Shown: in pieces, positions 29,168 to 38,463 of the stretch | How positions within the stretch are numbered: the stretch's first letter is position 1 | Layout of the letters: each line of letters starts with the position of its first letter | From: Streptomyces diastatochromogenes | GTDB lineage: Bacteria; Actinomycetota; Actinomycetes; Streptomycetales; Streptomycetaceae | Length of the DNA stretch: 64,000 nucleotides | Assembly: GCA_026913215.1 (NCBI GenBank) | Contig: JAPTYK010000002.1 | Location: 434,001-498,000, forward strand | Direction of reading: 5' to 3' | Program-made: the position numbers and the translations under genes | Notes under the pieces: model-generated | Database searches by the model: none | The model's input: only the letters and a program-made list of their open reading frames with translations | What the model was told of the DNA's origin: nothing

Positions 29168-29437
29168 TCAGCGACTCCGGACACCGAGGCTCAGCGACTC
29201 CGGACACCGAGGCTCAGCGGCTCCGGACACCGAGGCTCAGCGGCTCCGGACACCGAGGGCCAGCGGCCCCGGATCTCCGCTCAGCCGCTCCGGACACCGA
29301 CGCTCAGCGGCCCCGGACACCGACGCTCAGCGGCCCCGGACGCCGAGGCTCAGCAGCCTCGGATCTCCGCTCAGCCGCTCCAGACACCGATCCTCAGCCG
29401 CCCCGGACCTCCGCTCAGCGGCCCCGGACGCCGATGC
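29168..29437. repeat. Tandem array of about twelve 21-23-bp units
   Basis: CAG triplets marking unit starts occur at 29169, 29192, 29215, 29238, 29261, 29282, 29305, 29328, 29351, 29372, 29394 and 29416, giving steps of 21-23 bp. Consensus is about CTCAGCGGCTCCGGACACCGAGG, with two units carrying a GGATCTCCG variant. The array starts right after the terminator and runs into a transposase fragment. No spacers are present, so it is not CRISPR. Confidence 0.95.
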
Positions 29438-29831
29438 CCTGCCCGGCGCGGGCGGACGCCCCGCCCGCCCGCGAACCGGTAAGCAGCCCGCTTCTGCGCA
29501 GGATCGCGTGCACCGTCGACACGGCGGGCACGGCGGTCACCCCGCGCCGCACCAGCTCGTTGTGGATGCGCCGGGCGCCCCAGCCGGGCTGGGCGGCACG
29601 GATGCGTACGACGAGCGCCTCCGTCTCGCGAGCGGTCCGCCGGGGCGAGGACTTGGGCCTGCGCGAGCGCGGGGCGAGACCTTCGGGGCCCTGGGCCCGG
29701 AACCGGTCGCGGTAGACGTAGAAGGTCTTGCGGGAGATTCCGTTGCGCCGACAGACCTCGGTGACGGACAGCCGGTCGCGTTCCGGGGCGAGCAGAATGT
29801 CGATCCAGCACTCGGGCCTGCGCTCGGACAA
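29415..29831 (-). pseudogene. Truncated IS481-type transposase (HTH part only)
   Basis: The 138-residue reading has LSVTEVCRRNGISRKTFYVYRDRF, RSRRPKSSPRRT and WGARRIHNELVRRG. These are the helix-turn-helix and linker of IS481/IS3-like transposases. The DDE integrase core (about 200 residues) is missing; the frame instead runs into the 21-23-bp repeat array. It is a remnant of an insertion at the edge of the polyketide cluster. Confidence 0.8.
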
Positions 29832-29909
29832 GGGACGTCACCTTCCATGGCTCGGCTGTCTCAAGAAGAAGGGGTGGCGGGCGAGCATGCGGGCGTGCCG
29901 GGCCGTAGC

Positions 29910-29998
29910 CAAGGGCCCGGCACGGCCCGGCCCGGTTCACAAGAGCCCGGCACGGCCTGGCCCGGCCCGGATCACAAAGGCCCGGCACACCCGGTTCA
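29910..29998. repeat. Imperfect GCCCGGCAC repeats
   Basis: Three copies of AGGGCCCGGCACGGCC-like sequence (29912, 29942, 29977) with GGTTCAC or GATCAC between them fill the space between the transposase remnant and the 3' end of the efflux gene. No gene is seen. Confidence 0.6.
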
Positions 29999-31464
29999 CC
30001 TGTCGGCGGTGCCACCGCCCACCGGGGAGGGGACGTCCGCGTCGGCCGCCTCGGCGGGCGGTTGTTCGGAGGGCGCGGGCGCCTTCCCCGGGATGAAGAG
30101 CGTGGCGACGATCATGACGGCGAGCGCCACGATGACGGCGACGTAGGCGTCGCGGAACCCGGTGGCGGGGGAGTCGCTGCCGGCGTTCTGCATGAGCAGG
30201 GCGACCAGGGCGATGCCCAGCGACGCCCCGAGCTGGTTGAGCATGTAGAGCACGGAGCTGCCCTGCGGGACGAGCTGCGGCGGCAGCGTCCGGTACACCG
30301 ATCCGATGACGGGCGCTCCCGCCGACCCGGTGCCGATGCCGAGGGTGAACGCGGCAAGGAGCGGCCACAGTTGGTGGGTGCCGACGTCGAAGCGGGAGAA
30401 CGCGAGCGAGCTGAGCAGCGCGATCACCGCGCCGGTGAGGGCGAGCCGGCGCGAGCCCCACCGGTCGGACAGCCGCCCGGCCAGCGGCATCACCAGCGCC
30501 GACCCGACACCGAAGGGCGCGAGCCGCAGCCCGGCCTCGAAGACGCCCGTCCCGCGCACCTGCTGGTAGTAGAGGGGATCACGAAGATGCTGGAGAAGGT
30601 GGCGATGCCCAGGATCGCCGCGGCGACCACGCTGGCCGTGAAGCTGCCCCGGCGGAACAGGCGCAGGTCGATCAGGGGCGGTGTCCCGCGCTCGCGCAGC
30701 GCGTGCACGGCGTACCCGGCGAGCAGGACGAGGGAGACGGCCAGCGGCAGCAGGACCTGCCAGGTGGTGAAGGTGCCGCGCAGCGCGACCTCCGACAGCG
30801 CGAGCACGCCGACGGCGACGCCGGGGCCGATCAGCGCGACCCCGACCACGTCGAGGCGGCCGACGGCGGTGCGGTCCTGCGCCGCGTCGGCGGGCAGCGT
30901 GCGCCGGGCGAGCAGGAAGGCGACGATCACGATCGGCACGTTGACGTAGAACATCCAGCGCCAGTCCAGGCCCTGCAGGATGACCCCGCCGATGATCGGC
31001 CCGAGCACCGGGCCCGTCGAGCCGACGATGCCCATGACGCCCATCACGCGGCCGATCCTGCTCGGGCCCGCGGCCCGCGCGAGCAGGGTGAGCATCAGCG
31101 GGTCCAGGATTCCGGCGCCGAAGCCCTGCAGGACGCGGAAGGCGATGAGGCTGCCGATGTCCCAGGCGAGTCCGGAGGCGACGGAGCCGACCATGAACAC
31201 CACGAGGCCGGTGAGCCACAGCCGTTTGCCGCCCACCCGGTCGACCGCCCAGGCCGTGACGGGGATGGTCACGGTCAGGGCGAGCAGATAGCCGGTGGAG
31301 ACCCATCCGGTCGCGGCGATCGACGCGCCGAAACGACCGGACAGCGTGTCCACCGCGACCGCGGTCATGGAGCTGTCGAGGATCCCCATGATCCCGCCGA
31401 TGAGGATCACGCCGATCGTCCGGCGTAAGGCCGAATCGAGTTTGTCTTCCAGGGGGTTGGTCAT
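29996..31464 (-). CDS. EmrB/QacA-type (DHA2) drug:proton antiporter, frameshifted
   Basis: About 489 residues with 14 predicted transmembrane segments. ATG 31464 follows GGAGAGG. Diagnostic segments: ILDSSMTAVAVDTL (motif D1), ATGWVSTGYLLALTVTIPVTAW, and GSTGPVLGPIIGGVIL (antiporter motif C). A C is missing near 30578 (CCCCC reads CCCC); restoring it joins FVIP to LYYQQVRG. It is divergent from a TetR gene with a palindromic operator between them, a standard efflux/repressor pair. It lies just outside the polyketide cluster and may or may not serve it. Confidence 0.9.
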
Positions 31465-31502
31465 GGTCCTCTCCCGATGACACTACTTGCGGGGCTAGAA
31501 AA

Positions 31503-31580
31503 TTGAACCTGCGGGTTCAATCTAGCAACCTCGCCAGTAGCGCGACAGACGGGTCAGGAAATCTGTATCCACGGGTTCAG
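31503..31580. promoter_or_regulatory. TetR operator palindrome and second half-site
   Basis: TTGAACC-TGCG-GGTTCAA (31503-31520) is a perfect 18-bp inverted repeat between the efflux gene and the TetR gene. A related site, TGTATCCACGGGTTCAG (31564-31580), keeps one GGTTCA half. The layout fits autoregulation plus repression of the pump. Confidence 0.8.
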
Positions 31581-31611
31581 TCGCGCGGAACGCGACGGCT
31601 ACCCTGAGCGC

Positions 31612-32286
31612 ATGGCATCAGCAGCGGCATCAACAGCGTCACCGGCGGTCAGAACGCCCACGCGCGGGCGCATCGACAAGCGCAACGCGATCCTCGACGC
31701 GGCGTTCGACGTGTTCGCCGCCCACGGCTACGAACAGGCCCTGGTCCAGGAGATCGCCGAGAAGGCGGGCGTGGCGAAGCCGACGGTCTACAACCACTTC
31801 ACGGACAAGGAGACCCTCTTCCGGGCCGGCCTGACGGCGGAGGCCCAGTCCGTGATGCAGCGCAACATCGACGTGCTCGACCTCCTGCGCTCACCCAGCG
31901 ACGACCTGCGCGCCACGCTGACCGAGGTCGCCCACCGGCTGGCCCGCTCCTGTTGCGACAAGCGCTCGCGCTCCCTGCGCTGGCTGACCTACGCGCAGGT
32001 CGCCCGCTTCCCCGACCTGATCGAGATCGTCCAGGGCTGTACCTCGATACGGGTCGGCGAAGCCCTGGCGGACCGACTGGCCCGCCTGACCCTCTCCGGG
32101 CACCTGCGCCCCTGCGACCCCGCGGTCGCGGCCGAACAGCTCCTGGCCCTCATCACCGGCCCCCTGGAGACACGCTCCCGCCTCGGCACCCGCAAGACCG
32201 GCACCGCCGAACTGCGCACCCTGGCCGACACGGCGGTCGACACCTTCCTCCGCGCCTACGGACCCGACACCCCGGCCACGAACTGA
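31612..32286 (+). CDS. TetR-family repressor
   Basis: 224 residues. The N-terminal HTH is clear: RNAILDAAFDVFAAHGYEQALVQEIAEKAGVAKPTVYNHFTDKETLF. The C-terminal part fits the AefR-like TetR_C group (LARSCCDKRSRSLRWLTYAQVARFPDL). It is divergent from the EmrB-type pump and presumably binds the GGTTCAA palindrome in their shared promoter region, releasing it when a substrate drug is bound. Frame intact. Confidence 0.9.
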   Translation: MASAAASTASPAVRTPTRGRIDKRNAILDAAFDVFAAHGYEQALVQEIAEKAGVAKPTVYNHFTDKETLFRAGLTAEAQSVMQRNIDVLDLLRSPSDDLRATLTEVAHRLARSCCDKRSRSLRWLTYAQVARFPDLIEIVQGCTSIRVGEALADRLARLTLSGHLRPCDPAVAAEQLLALITGPLETRSRLGTRKTGTAELRTLADTAVDTFLRAYGPDTPATN

Positions 32287-32349
32287 ATCCGGAGCCGGGG
32301 CCGGGGCCGGGGACTGAGAGGGGCACGCTGGCGGCGCGTACATGGGGGA

Positions 32350-33240
32350 CTACCGCCCCTTGAGGAACTCCTCCGTCAACTCCTCCAGCCGCCGCGCCGC
32401 CTCCACACCGAAGTTCTCCCCCCGCACGTCGATCTCACGCCCCTCGACGAACGCGCTCAGCGGCTGCCGCGGAGGGGCGTCGATCACCGCGACGATCGGC
32501 CCCAGCGCCTCGGCCACGGGCTTGGCCACGAGCTGCTGCGCGTCGATGTACCGCTGCGTCTCCTCGTCGTACTGCCCGACGAGCCCCGTCACGGTCGGCC
32601 CTGGATGCACCAGCACATAACGCAGCCCGATCCCGGCGTACCGCGCCGCCGAGGCGACCCCCAGCAGGTCATTGAGCTTCCCGGCCTGCCCGAGAGCCGC
32701 ACCCCCGTGGTACGCCCTCCGGAACTCCAGATCCTCCCAACGAATCACCTCAAGCCCCGCCCCGGGCCCCGCCACATTCACGACGACAGGCCACTCGGAC
32801 CGCCCCAACTCCCCGGCCAGACCATGCCCCAGGAGATACCGGCTCAGATAGAAATGGGCGAACACATCCTCGATGCCCTCCGCCGTCTCCGCCCGCTCCG
32901 AACGATAGAAACGCGCACAGAACACCAGCCCATCCACCACCGGAAACGCCCCGCGCACCTCATCGAGCACACGCCGGTTCTCCGCCAGCAGCCCAAGATC
33001 CGCCCGAATGAACCGCGCCCGCTCCCCCACACCGACCGAGCGCGCCCACTCCAAAAAGTCCTCCCCCTTCCGCTCCGTACGGCCGACCACCACCACGGTG
33101 TCCCCCCGCCCGAGCCGCTCCTCCGCCAGAGCCCGGCCGATGCCGTCCGTCCCCCCGGTGATGACAAAGGTCCTCGGCCGATCCGGTAACCGCCTTTCCT
33201 GCGCGGTCTGCTGATCGGCTGCGTCTACGGGGTGATCCAT
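32350..33240 (-). CDS. Atypical short-chain dehydrogenase-like protein
   Basis: 296 residues from ATG 33240 (RBS AGGGAG). The cofactor motif TGGTDGIG and VVVVGRTE, plus LVFCARF in place of NNAG, show a Rossmann SDR fold like retinol dehydrogenase-type members. The catalytic residues are not conserved: where YxxxK is expected the protein reads GQAGK, and where the Ser lies it reads VNVAGPG. It may bind NAD(P) without acting as a normal dehydrogenase. It is convergent with TetR. The function is unknown. Confidence 0.75.
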   Translation of the reverse strand: MDHPVDAADQQTAQERRLPDRPRTFVITGGTDGIGRALAEERLGRGDTVVVVGRTERKGEDFLEWARSVGVGERARFIRADLGLLAENRRVLDEVRGAFPVVDGLVFCARFYRSERAETAEGIEDVFAHFYLSRYLLGHGLAGELGRSEWPVVVNVAGPGAGLEVIRWEDLEFRRAYHGGAALGQAGKLNDLLGVASAARYAGIGLRYVLVHPGPTVTGLVGQYDEETQRYIDAQQLVAKPVAEALGPIVAVIDAPPRQPLSAFVEGREIDVRGENFGVEAARRLEELTEEFLKGR

Positions 33241-33624
33241 GACTCTCCCTGAGGGCGGGGTGCGCGAACGGCACACGATGACAAGAAGACAGCACACGAA
33301 AAGAAGAAGAGAGGGAGGGGCGAGACTCCGAAGCGGCGGAATATCAGCTCGCGGCGGAGCAACACGCGACGACAGGACACGCGTGGGCGACGACGTGGCG
33401 GCAGAGCGCGATCACGGTCATGAAGGCAGGTAACCACACGAGGGCCCCGCACCGCCACACGATCCGGCCAGCCGCCCGGCGGCCGACGCCACCAAGTCGG
33501 CGTAAAAGAAGGGAACTTGACCAAGTCCAGTACTCCCTGCACGACGACTGGTCCCCGAAGCCGAACCAGCCGTCGCGCCACTCCGGAGTGCCGGACAACT
33601 CGGCACCCCGGAAAGATCAAACGA
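33241..33624. other. Gene-free stretch upstream of the SDR-like gene
   Basis: About 380 bp between two minus-strand genes. It has short purine-rich runs (AAGAAGAAGAGAGG near 33300) and open frames on both strands without RBS or recognisable domains. I see no supported gene or RNA here. Confidence 0.5.
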
Positions 33625-35940
33625 TCAGAAGAGGTCGCCGATCCATCCACGCTGTTCGACGTTGTCGGTCTGCGCGGGGGCGAACGGAGTCTTCCACTGG
33701 CCCGTGCCCCGGTAGAGGTGCATGACGGTGTCGTAGGTGTCGCGGTTCTGGCCTTGCGCGAGCAGGTCGTTGCGGCCGTCGCCGTCCACATCGCCGATGC
33801 CGACGAGGTTGGTGAACGCGCCCCAGCCGCCGCCGATCCTCGTCCGGGCGGCGAAGGTGCCGTCGCCCTTGCCGAGGTACAGCCACAGGACACCGGCCTT
33901 GTCACGGGCGACGAGGTCACCGGCGGGGCCGCCCGCCAGGTTCCCGGTGGCGGTGAGCTGGTTGTAGACGCCCCAGCCACCGCCGATCCGCTTGCGGACG
34001 GCGAAGGGGGCCTTGGCGTTGCCGGTGCCGGGGTAGAGCCACAGGATTCCGCTCTTGTCCGTGGCCAGGAGGTCGTTGCGGCCGTCGCCCGTCACATCGG
34101 AGCCGGTGGCGATCTGGTGATAGACGCCCCAACCACCGCCGATCCGGGTACGCGGGGCGAAAGGCGCCTTGGCATTGCCCTTGCCCTCGTAGAACCAGAG
34201 CACACCGGTCTTGTCGCGGGCCACGAGGTCGCCGTTGCGGGTGCCACCGATGTTCCCGGCGGCGAGGACCCGGTCGTAGACGTTCCAGCCGCCGCCGACC
34301 TCGATCTCGTACGGCTCCTCGTACGCGTCGAGGCTCCACACCTGCCGGACGTCGTACGAGCGGAGATGGCCGTACGCGTCGCGGGCGAGCACGTCCGGGG
34401 ACCCGTTGTCGTCGAAGTCGTGCGGCCGGGGCGCCCGGGTGAGGGCGAAGGCGCCCTTGCGCTCGATGGACGGGCCGATGCCGTTGGCGGGCGCGGCTGT
34501 CATCGTCCAGGTGTAGGCGCCGTTGTACGCGGCCAGGCCGTCGTCGTACCGCCCGTCCCAGACGAGGGGGAAGGCGGTGACGCCCTCGCGGGGCGTGCCG
34601 TCGCCGATCTTCACGGTGCGACCGGAGGCCGTGTGCCTCAGCGTCAGCGCCACCTTCGCGTTGAACCGGCTGAGCGTCCAGCCCGCCGTCAGCCCACCGC
34701 CCGCGCGGTCGAAGTCGAAGGCGCCGGCCGGAGGCAGGGTCTCCTTCACCACCGTGAGGACGGTCGGCTGGCCGGCGGTGCGCAGGAGAGTGGCGACGGG
34801 CTTCCCGGTCACCTCGTCGAGAGCGATCCGGTACAGGCCCTCCCCGCGGCCGACGGTGCCTCCGAGGGCGAGCAGCCCCCCGTCGGCGTCGGGGACGACC
34901 GACGTGGCATGGTCCAGGAGCGGGAACGATTCACCGGTCCTCACCGAGCGGACGCCGACCCGGTGAAGCGGGTCCGGGTGGAGCGCGCCACCACCACCGG
35001 GCTTGGTGTACGCGACCCAGTCGCCGATCGCCCGGAGCACAGTGCCGTCCGCGTAGCCCGCGTGCTCCAGCGGCACCCCCAGGGCCTGATCGGTACCCCT
35101 CGGCACGACCACCATCCTGCTCCCCACGGAGTACGGGTTCTCCACCCAGACCACATGGCTCGGCGTCACGGTGAGGGACTCGACGTCCGTCGTGGGCTTG
35201 AGCCCGTACGTCTCCGTCAGCGCGCCCGTAGCCAGGTCCACCACGGAAAGGAAGCGCGAGGAGGAGCCGGACGCACGGTGAACGACGGCGAGCGCCCCCA
35301 ACCCGGCCACATAGTCCCGCAGGACGACATGACCGCCCGGCACGGCGACCTTCCGGTCGACGACCTCGCCCCCCTCCAACGAAACCAGGTGATCCTGCCG
35401 CACCCCGTCCACCGTCGCCGACATCACCAGCGTGGCGCCGACGACCTGCTGAAGCCTGTACGGGGTGACATCCGTGTTGAACGCCGACGTGTCGATCACG
35501 ACCGGCTCCCCCGCCCCGCCCATGTCCGTCAGCGTGAACACCGCCCCGGCCTGGGTGACGACGACATCGCTCCCCGGACTCCCCCGGTAGGACCTGACCG
35601 GCAGAACGGTGGTCGCGCCGTCTGCGTAACGCGTCCACCGATAGGCGCTGCCGCTGCCCGCCCCCGTACGAGTCAGCATCCCGGTCCTGCCCGCACTGAC
35701 GATCACCGACTCCGCCGGGACAGCCAGCGGATCGACCACATCCTCCGAGCCCCGCGAGCCCTGCAAGTCCTGCGAGCCCTCCACGGACACGACGCCCGCC
35801 GCCCCCACCACCACGCCGGACGGGGCAGCAAAGGCGGGAGCGACGCCCACAGCCGCACCTGCCGTCACCGCAAGCACGACAGAAACAGCCAAGGCACGAC
35901 GCCCCGAGACATCCAGACACGCCGAACGAAAGTACTTCAA
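33625..35940 (-). CDS. Secreted FG-GAP/VCBS-like repeat protein
   Basis: 771 residues. A Sec signal peptide (about 1-39, ending PAFAA) is followed by a beta-propeller-like region. A FlgD-like Ig segment follows (WDGRYDDGLAAYNGAYTWT). The C-terminal 240 residues hold at least four repeats of the type GDLVARDKxGVLWxYxGxG with IGGGWGVYN, the FG-GAP/VCBS repeats common in streptomycete exported proteins. Asp-rich loops (DVTGDGRNDLL, DVDGDGRNDLL) are probable calcium sites. Likely extracellular; substrate or partner unknown. No frame problem. Confidence 0.85.
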   Translation of the reverse strand: MKYFRSACLDVSGRRALAVSVVLAVTAGAAVGVAPAFAAPSGVVVGAAGVVSVEGSQDLQGSRGSEDVVDPLAVPAESVIVSAGRTGMLTRTGAGSGSAYRWTRYADGATTVLPVRSYRGSPGSDVVVTQAGAVFTLTDMGGAGEPVVIDTSAFNTDVTPYRLQQVVGATLVMSATVDGVRQDHLVSLEGGEVVDRKVAVPGGHVVLRDYVAGLGALAVVHRASGSSSRFLSVVDLATGALTETYGLKPTTDVESLTVTPSHVVWVENPYSVGSRMVVVPRGTDQALGVPLEHAGYADGTVLRAIGDWVAYTKPGGGGALHPDPLHRVGVRSVRTGESFPLLDHATSVVPDADGGLLALGGTVGRGEGLYRIALDEVTGKPVATLLRTAGQPTVLTVVKETLPPAGAFDFDRAGGGLTAGWTLSRFNAKVALTLRHTASGRTVKIGDGTPREGVTAFPLVWDGRYDDGLAAYNGAYTWTMTAAPANGIGPSIERKGAFALTRAPRPHDFDDNGSPDVLARDAYGHLRSYDVRQVWSLDAYEEPYEIEVGGGWNVYDRVLAAGNIGGTRNGDLVARDKTGVLWFYEGKGNAKAPFAPRTRIGGGWGVYHQIATGSDVTGDGRNDLLATDKSGILWLYPGTGNAKAPFAVRKRIGGGWGVYNQLTATGNLAGGPAGDLVARDKAGVLWLYLGKGDGTFAARTRIGGGWGAFTNLVGIGDVDGDGRNDLLAQGQNRDTYDTVMHLYRGTGQWKTPFAPAQTDNVEQRGWIGDLF

Positions 35941-36213
35941 GGGGGATTCCTCTCGAAATCTGCGGTCGCGGCATCAGTACGCCACCCCCACAGGACGCAC
36001 AAGAGCCACCAAAGGTTGTACGACGCCCCGAAAACCGGCCCCGTCGAGCACGACACCACACACCTCAAGCACGGGCGAGTACTCGCCCGTCACCCCGACC
36101 GCCGCGAGCACAGGAGCGACACTCCTCAAGCCCTCGCCGGCCTCTCCTCGCACTGAACCTCTTTCATCCTGTGCTGAAGGATGAAACGAGCTGGTCAGCG
36201 GCTGTGGTGACGA

Positions 36214-36279
36214 GACAGGGCCCCTTGTCGCCGGTGTGGTGATTTCACTCATCACACCGGCGACCGAAGGAGCCCTGTC
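36214..36279. repeat. Long near-perfect hairpin before a transposase remnant
   Basis: Arm 36214-36242 (starts GACAGGGCCCC) pairs with 36249-36279 (ends GCCCTGTC) around a 6-nt loop, about 27 of 29 positions. It lies immediately upstream of the IS5-type remnant and may be a pair of inverted element ends or an element's own regulatory hairpin. Confidence 0.8.
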
Positions 36280-36281
36280 GG

Positions 36282-36870
36282 TTTCGTACCCTGCCACGCT
36301 CGACGTCCCGCATGAGCTCGTCGAGCATGCTTCCTGGCTGCTGTACGAGCATCGCTTGGCCCGCAACACCCGCTGACGCAAGCTCGATTGCTCCCAGCAG
36401 GCGTTGCTCCCCCTCGTCCACCTGCGCAAGAACGAGCCGTTCTCCCAGCTCGGAGCGGTCTTCGGGATATCCCGGGCCACTGCCTGGCGGTACGTGGACG
36501 AGACCCTGGACGTCCTGGGCACCCGGCCTCGCACGAAGCCCTCACCGGCCTCGGTGAGGGCGACCACGGCATCACCCAGGCCTGCCCGACCCCGACCCCA
36601 ACCCGACAGATCCTCGTCCTTGCGGACCGCCCCTACCAGGGCGCCGGCGCCACCGTCCGCACCCCGCACTACCGCCACCGCGAACAGCCCCGCATTACCA
36701 GCAGTTCAACCGCGACCACGCCCGGCTGAGTGCCTCCGGCGAACGCGCCTTCGCCCAGTTGAAAGCCTGCCGGCTACTACGACGAGCCAGATGCCCCATC
36801 CGACGCGTCAGCACGCTCGTCCAAGCTGTTCACACGTTGCCGACCTGCAACTATCCGGGATCAAAGAGGT
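36282..36870 (+). pseudogene. Degenerate IS5-family transposase
   Basis: The N-terminal part (YPATLDVPHELVEHASWLLYEHRLARNTR, then a stop at TGA 36374, then LPLVHLRKNEPFSQLGAVFGISRATAWRYVDE) is the HTH of DDE-type IS5-family transposases. In other frames the C-terminal part can be recognised (ILVLADR.YQGAGATVRTP, ERAFAQLKACRLLRRARC). The middle with most of the catalytic core is missing. Stop, frame changes and deletion mean it is inactive. Confidence 0.8.
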
Positions 36871-36896
36871 CGAAGGAAGCAGGCCGACCTCCTCAC

Positions 36897-37301
36897 CTAT
36901 GCCTTCACGTCGAGACGCACAAGCGCGCCGATCTCCACGAGTTGGTCCGGCAGCGCCAAGTCAGAAACACCCATGACCGTACTGGCGGGCCGGTGCTCCC
37001 CGAAGTACTCGGCGTGGAGGCGTGCTGTCGTGTCGAAGTTCTCCCGCAGCTTCCTCACCAGCACCGTGGTCTCCACTATCTGGCTACGCTCGGCCCCGAA
37101 CTGCCCCAGCACCAGGTCCAGGTTCTCCAGCGTGGTGCGGACCTGCAGTTCAAAGTCCTCGGCACCCACGAAGTTGCCGTGACGGTCATGAGACAGCTGC
37201 CCCGACACATAAACCGTGTCACCGACCTGAGTTGCCTGACTGTACCCGTACAACGACTCCCACGGCATGCCGAACCCGAATGCCTTCACCTGAGAACTCA
37301 T
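36897..37301 (-). CDS. RidA/YjgF-family protein
   Basis: 134 residues from ATG 37301 with RBS AAGGGAG. The RidA fold is shown by SQATQVGDTVYVSGQLSHD, QVRTTLENLDLVLGQFGA, IVETTVLVRKL and a C-terminal DQLVEIGALVRLD. RidA proteins hydrolyse reactive imine/enamine intermediates, but many paralogues do other jobs. It is flanked by IS remnants on both sides and stands alone. Confidence 0.88.
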   Translation of the reverse strand: MSSQVKAFGFGMPWESLYGYSQATQVGDTVYVSGQLSHDRHGNFVGAEDFELQVRTTLENLDLVLGQFGAERSQIVETTVLVRKLRENFDTTARLHAEYFGEHRPASTVMGVSDLALPDQLVEIGALVRLDVKA

Positions 37302-37645
37302 GACTCACTCCCTTAATACAGCGTGCGGGACCGTCAGTTGCAAACAGGCCCCTTGCGATTAGAAGTTACGGGTCCGTACAAACAATGCTTGTCTGGTAGC
37401 GCTGTCTCAGTGTTCTCCGCGCGCACAAAATCGGCTGCAGTGGCGCTCCTCCGGGCGGCCGGTGTGATGAGTGGACCACTACGCCGACGACAAGATGCCC
37501 TGCCTCCTCACCACACCCGTCGGCCAGCCCGCTTCACCCTCCAGGAGAAAACGAAAGAGGCTCATGACCAATACAACTAAGGGCTGTCCCGTAAATGATC
37601 TCTGGGTCGGCTTGAACGTGGCTGTTCGCTGTGTGGCTTGACCGC

Positions 37646-38413
37646 CTATCCGGCGAGGGCAAGGTTGTGCATGCGGGCGATGCCGAGCATGGCGTGGTGG
37701 CCGCCGTCGCCTTTGAGACGGCAGTCGCGGAGGATCTTCCACGTCTTCATTCGGGCGAAGACGTGCTCGACACGTGCCCGGACCTGCTTGTGGGACTTGT
37801 TGTGTGCCTGCTTCCAGTCGGGCAGGTCTTCGCCTTTGCGTCGGCGGTGGGGCATGACGAGTCCGGTGCTCGGGTAGCCGCCGTCGGCGATCGTGAGGGT
37901 CTTGCCGACGGCGGCTTTGGCGCCGGATTCCTCCCATGCCTTGCAGTCGTTGCGGTTCCTGGCGAGCGGCCGGCCGACCACGACAACCAGGCGGGTGTCG
38001 GCGTCGATGACGATCTGGTGGTTGGTGGAGTACCGGTAGTTCTTCGACTGCGCGGCGATGGTGTGGCCGCGGGTGGGGACCAAGGTGCCGTCCACGATGA
38101 GCACGGTGTCCTTGGCGAACCGCTTGCGGGGCTGGAGCGCGAGCATGGGCCCGAGGTGGTCAATGATCCGGTCCGCTGCCGACTTCGACGCCCCGAAGAG
38201 CGGAGCGAGCTGTCGCTTTGTCAGGTTCGTGCGCCAGTAAGCCGCGACGAGCAGTGCTCGGCCCTCCAGGGGAAGGCTCCACGACCGACCCTTTCGGACC
38301 TCGTCCGCACCCTCACGTCGCAGCGCGGTCACCAGCTTGCCGAACTGCCGCGGGCTCAGCCCGGTGAACGGGGCTATCCAGGACGGCTCCGACGCCGTGA
38401 TCACACCAGCCAC
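37646..38413 (-). CDS. IS5-family DDE transposase
   Basis: Start GTG 38413 is chosen because the conserved region opens VAGVITASEPSWIAPFTGLS; an open frame extends 90 bp further upstream without an RBS. About 255 residues. The HTH stretch (NLTKRQLAPLFGASKSAADRII) is followed by the catalytic domain with VDGTLVPTR, VIDADTR, ADGGY and the final RARVEHVFARMKTWKILRD, the DDE pattern. The gene is unbroken and so potentially active. Confidence 0.9.
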   Translation of the reverse strand: MAGVITASEPSWIAPFTGLSPRQFGKLVTALRREGADEVRKGRSWSLPLEGRALLVAAYWRTNLTKRQLAPLFGASKSAADRIIDHLGPMLALQPRKRFAKDTVLIVDGTLVPTRGHTIAAQSKNYRYSTNHQIVIDADTRLVVVVGRPLARNRNDCKAWEESGAKAAVGKTLTIADGGYPSTGLVMPHRRRKGEDLPDWKQAHNKSHKQVRARVEHVFARMKTWKILRDCRLKGDGGHHAMLGIARMHNLALAG

Positions 38414-38463
38414 AACGTGATCATTGCACTGAGCGAAGGTCTCAACCGCCGGATGAGGTTGCG

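Noticed and set aside
29168..29437. Possible CRISPR array
   Set aside because: Units of 21-23 bp follow each other without unique spacers and no cas genes are in the window.
35974..36153. A 60-codon minus-strand frame upstream of the secreted protein (ending LVRPVGVAY)
   Set aside because: Third-position GC is low for this genome, there is no clear RBS, and no family is recognised.
33517..36156. An 879-codon plus-strand frame opposite the secreted repeat protein
   Set aside because: Composition and lack of RBS or domains mark it as the antisense shadow of the 33625-35940 gene, which has a signal peptide and repeats.
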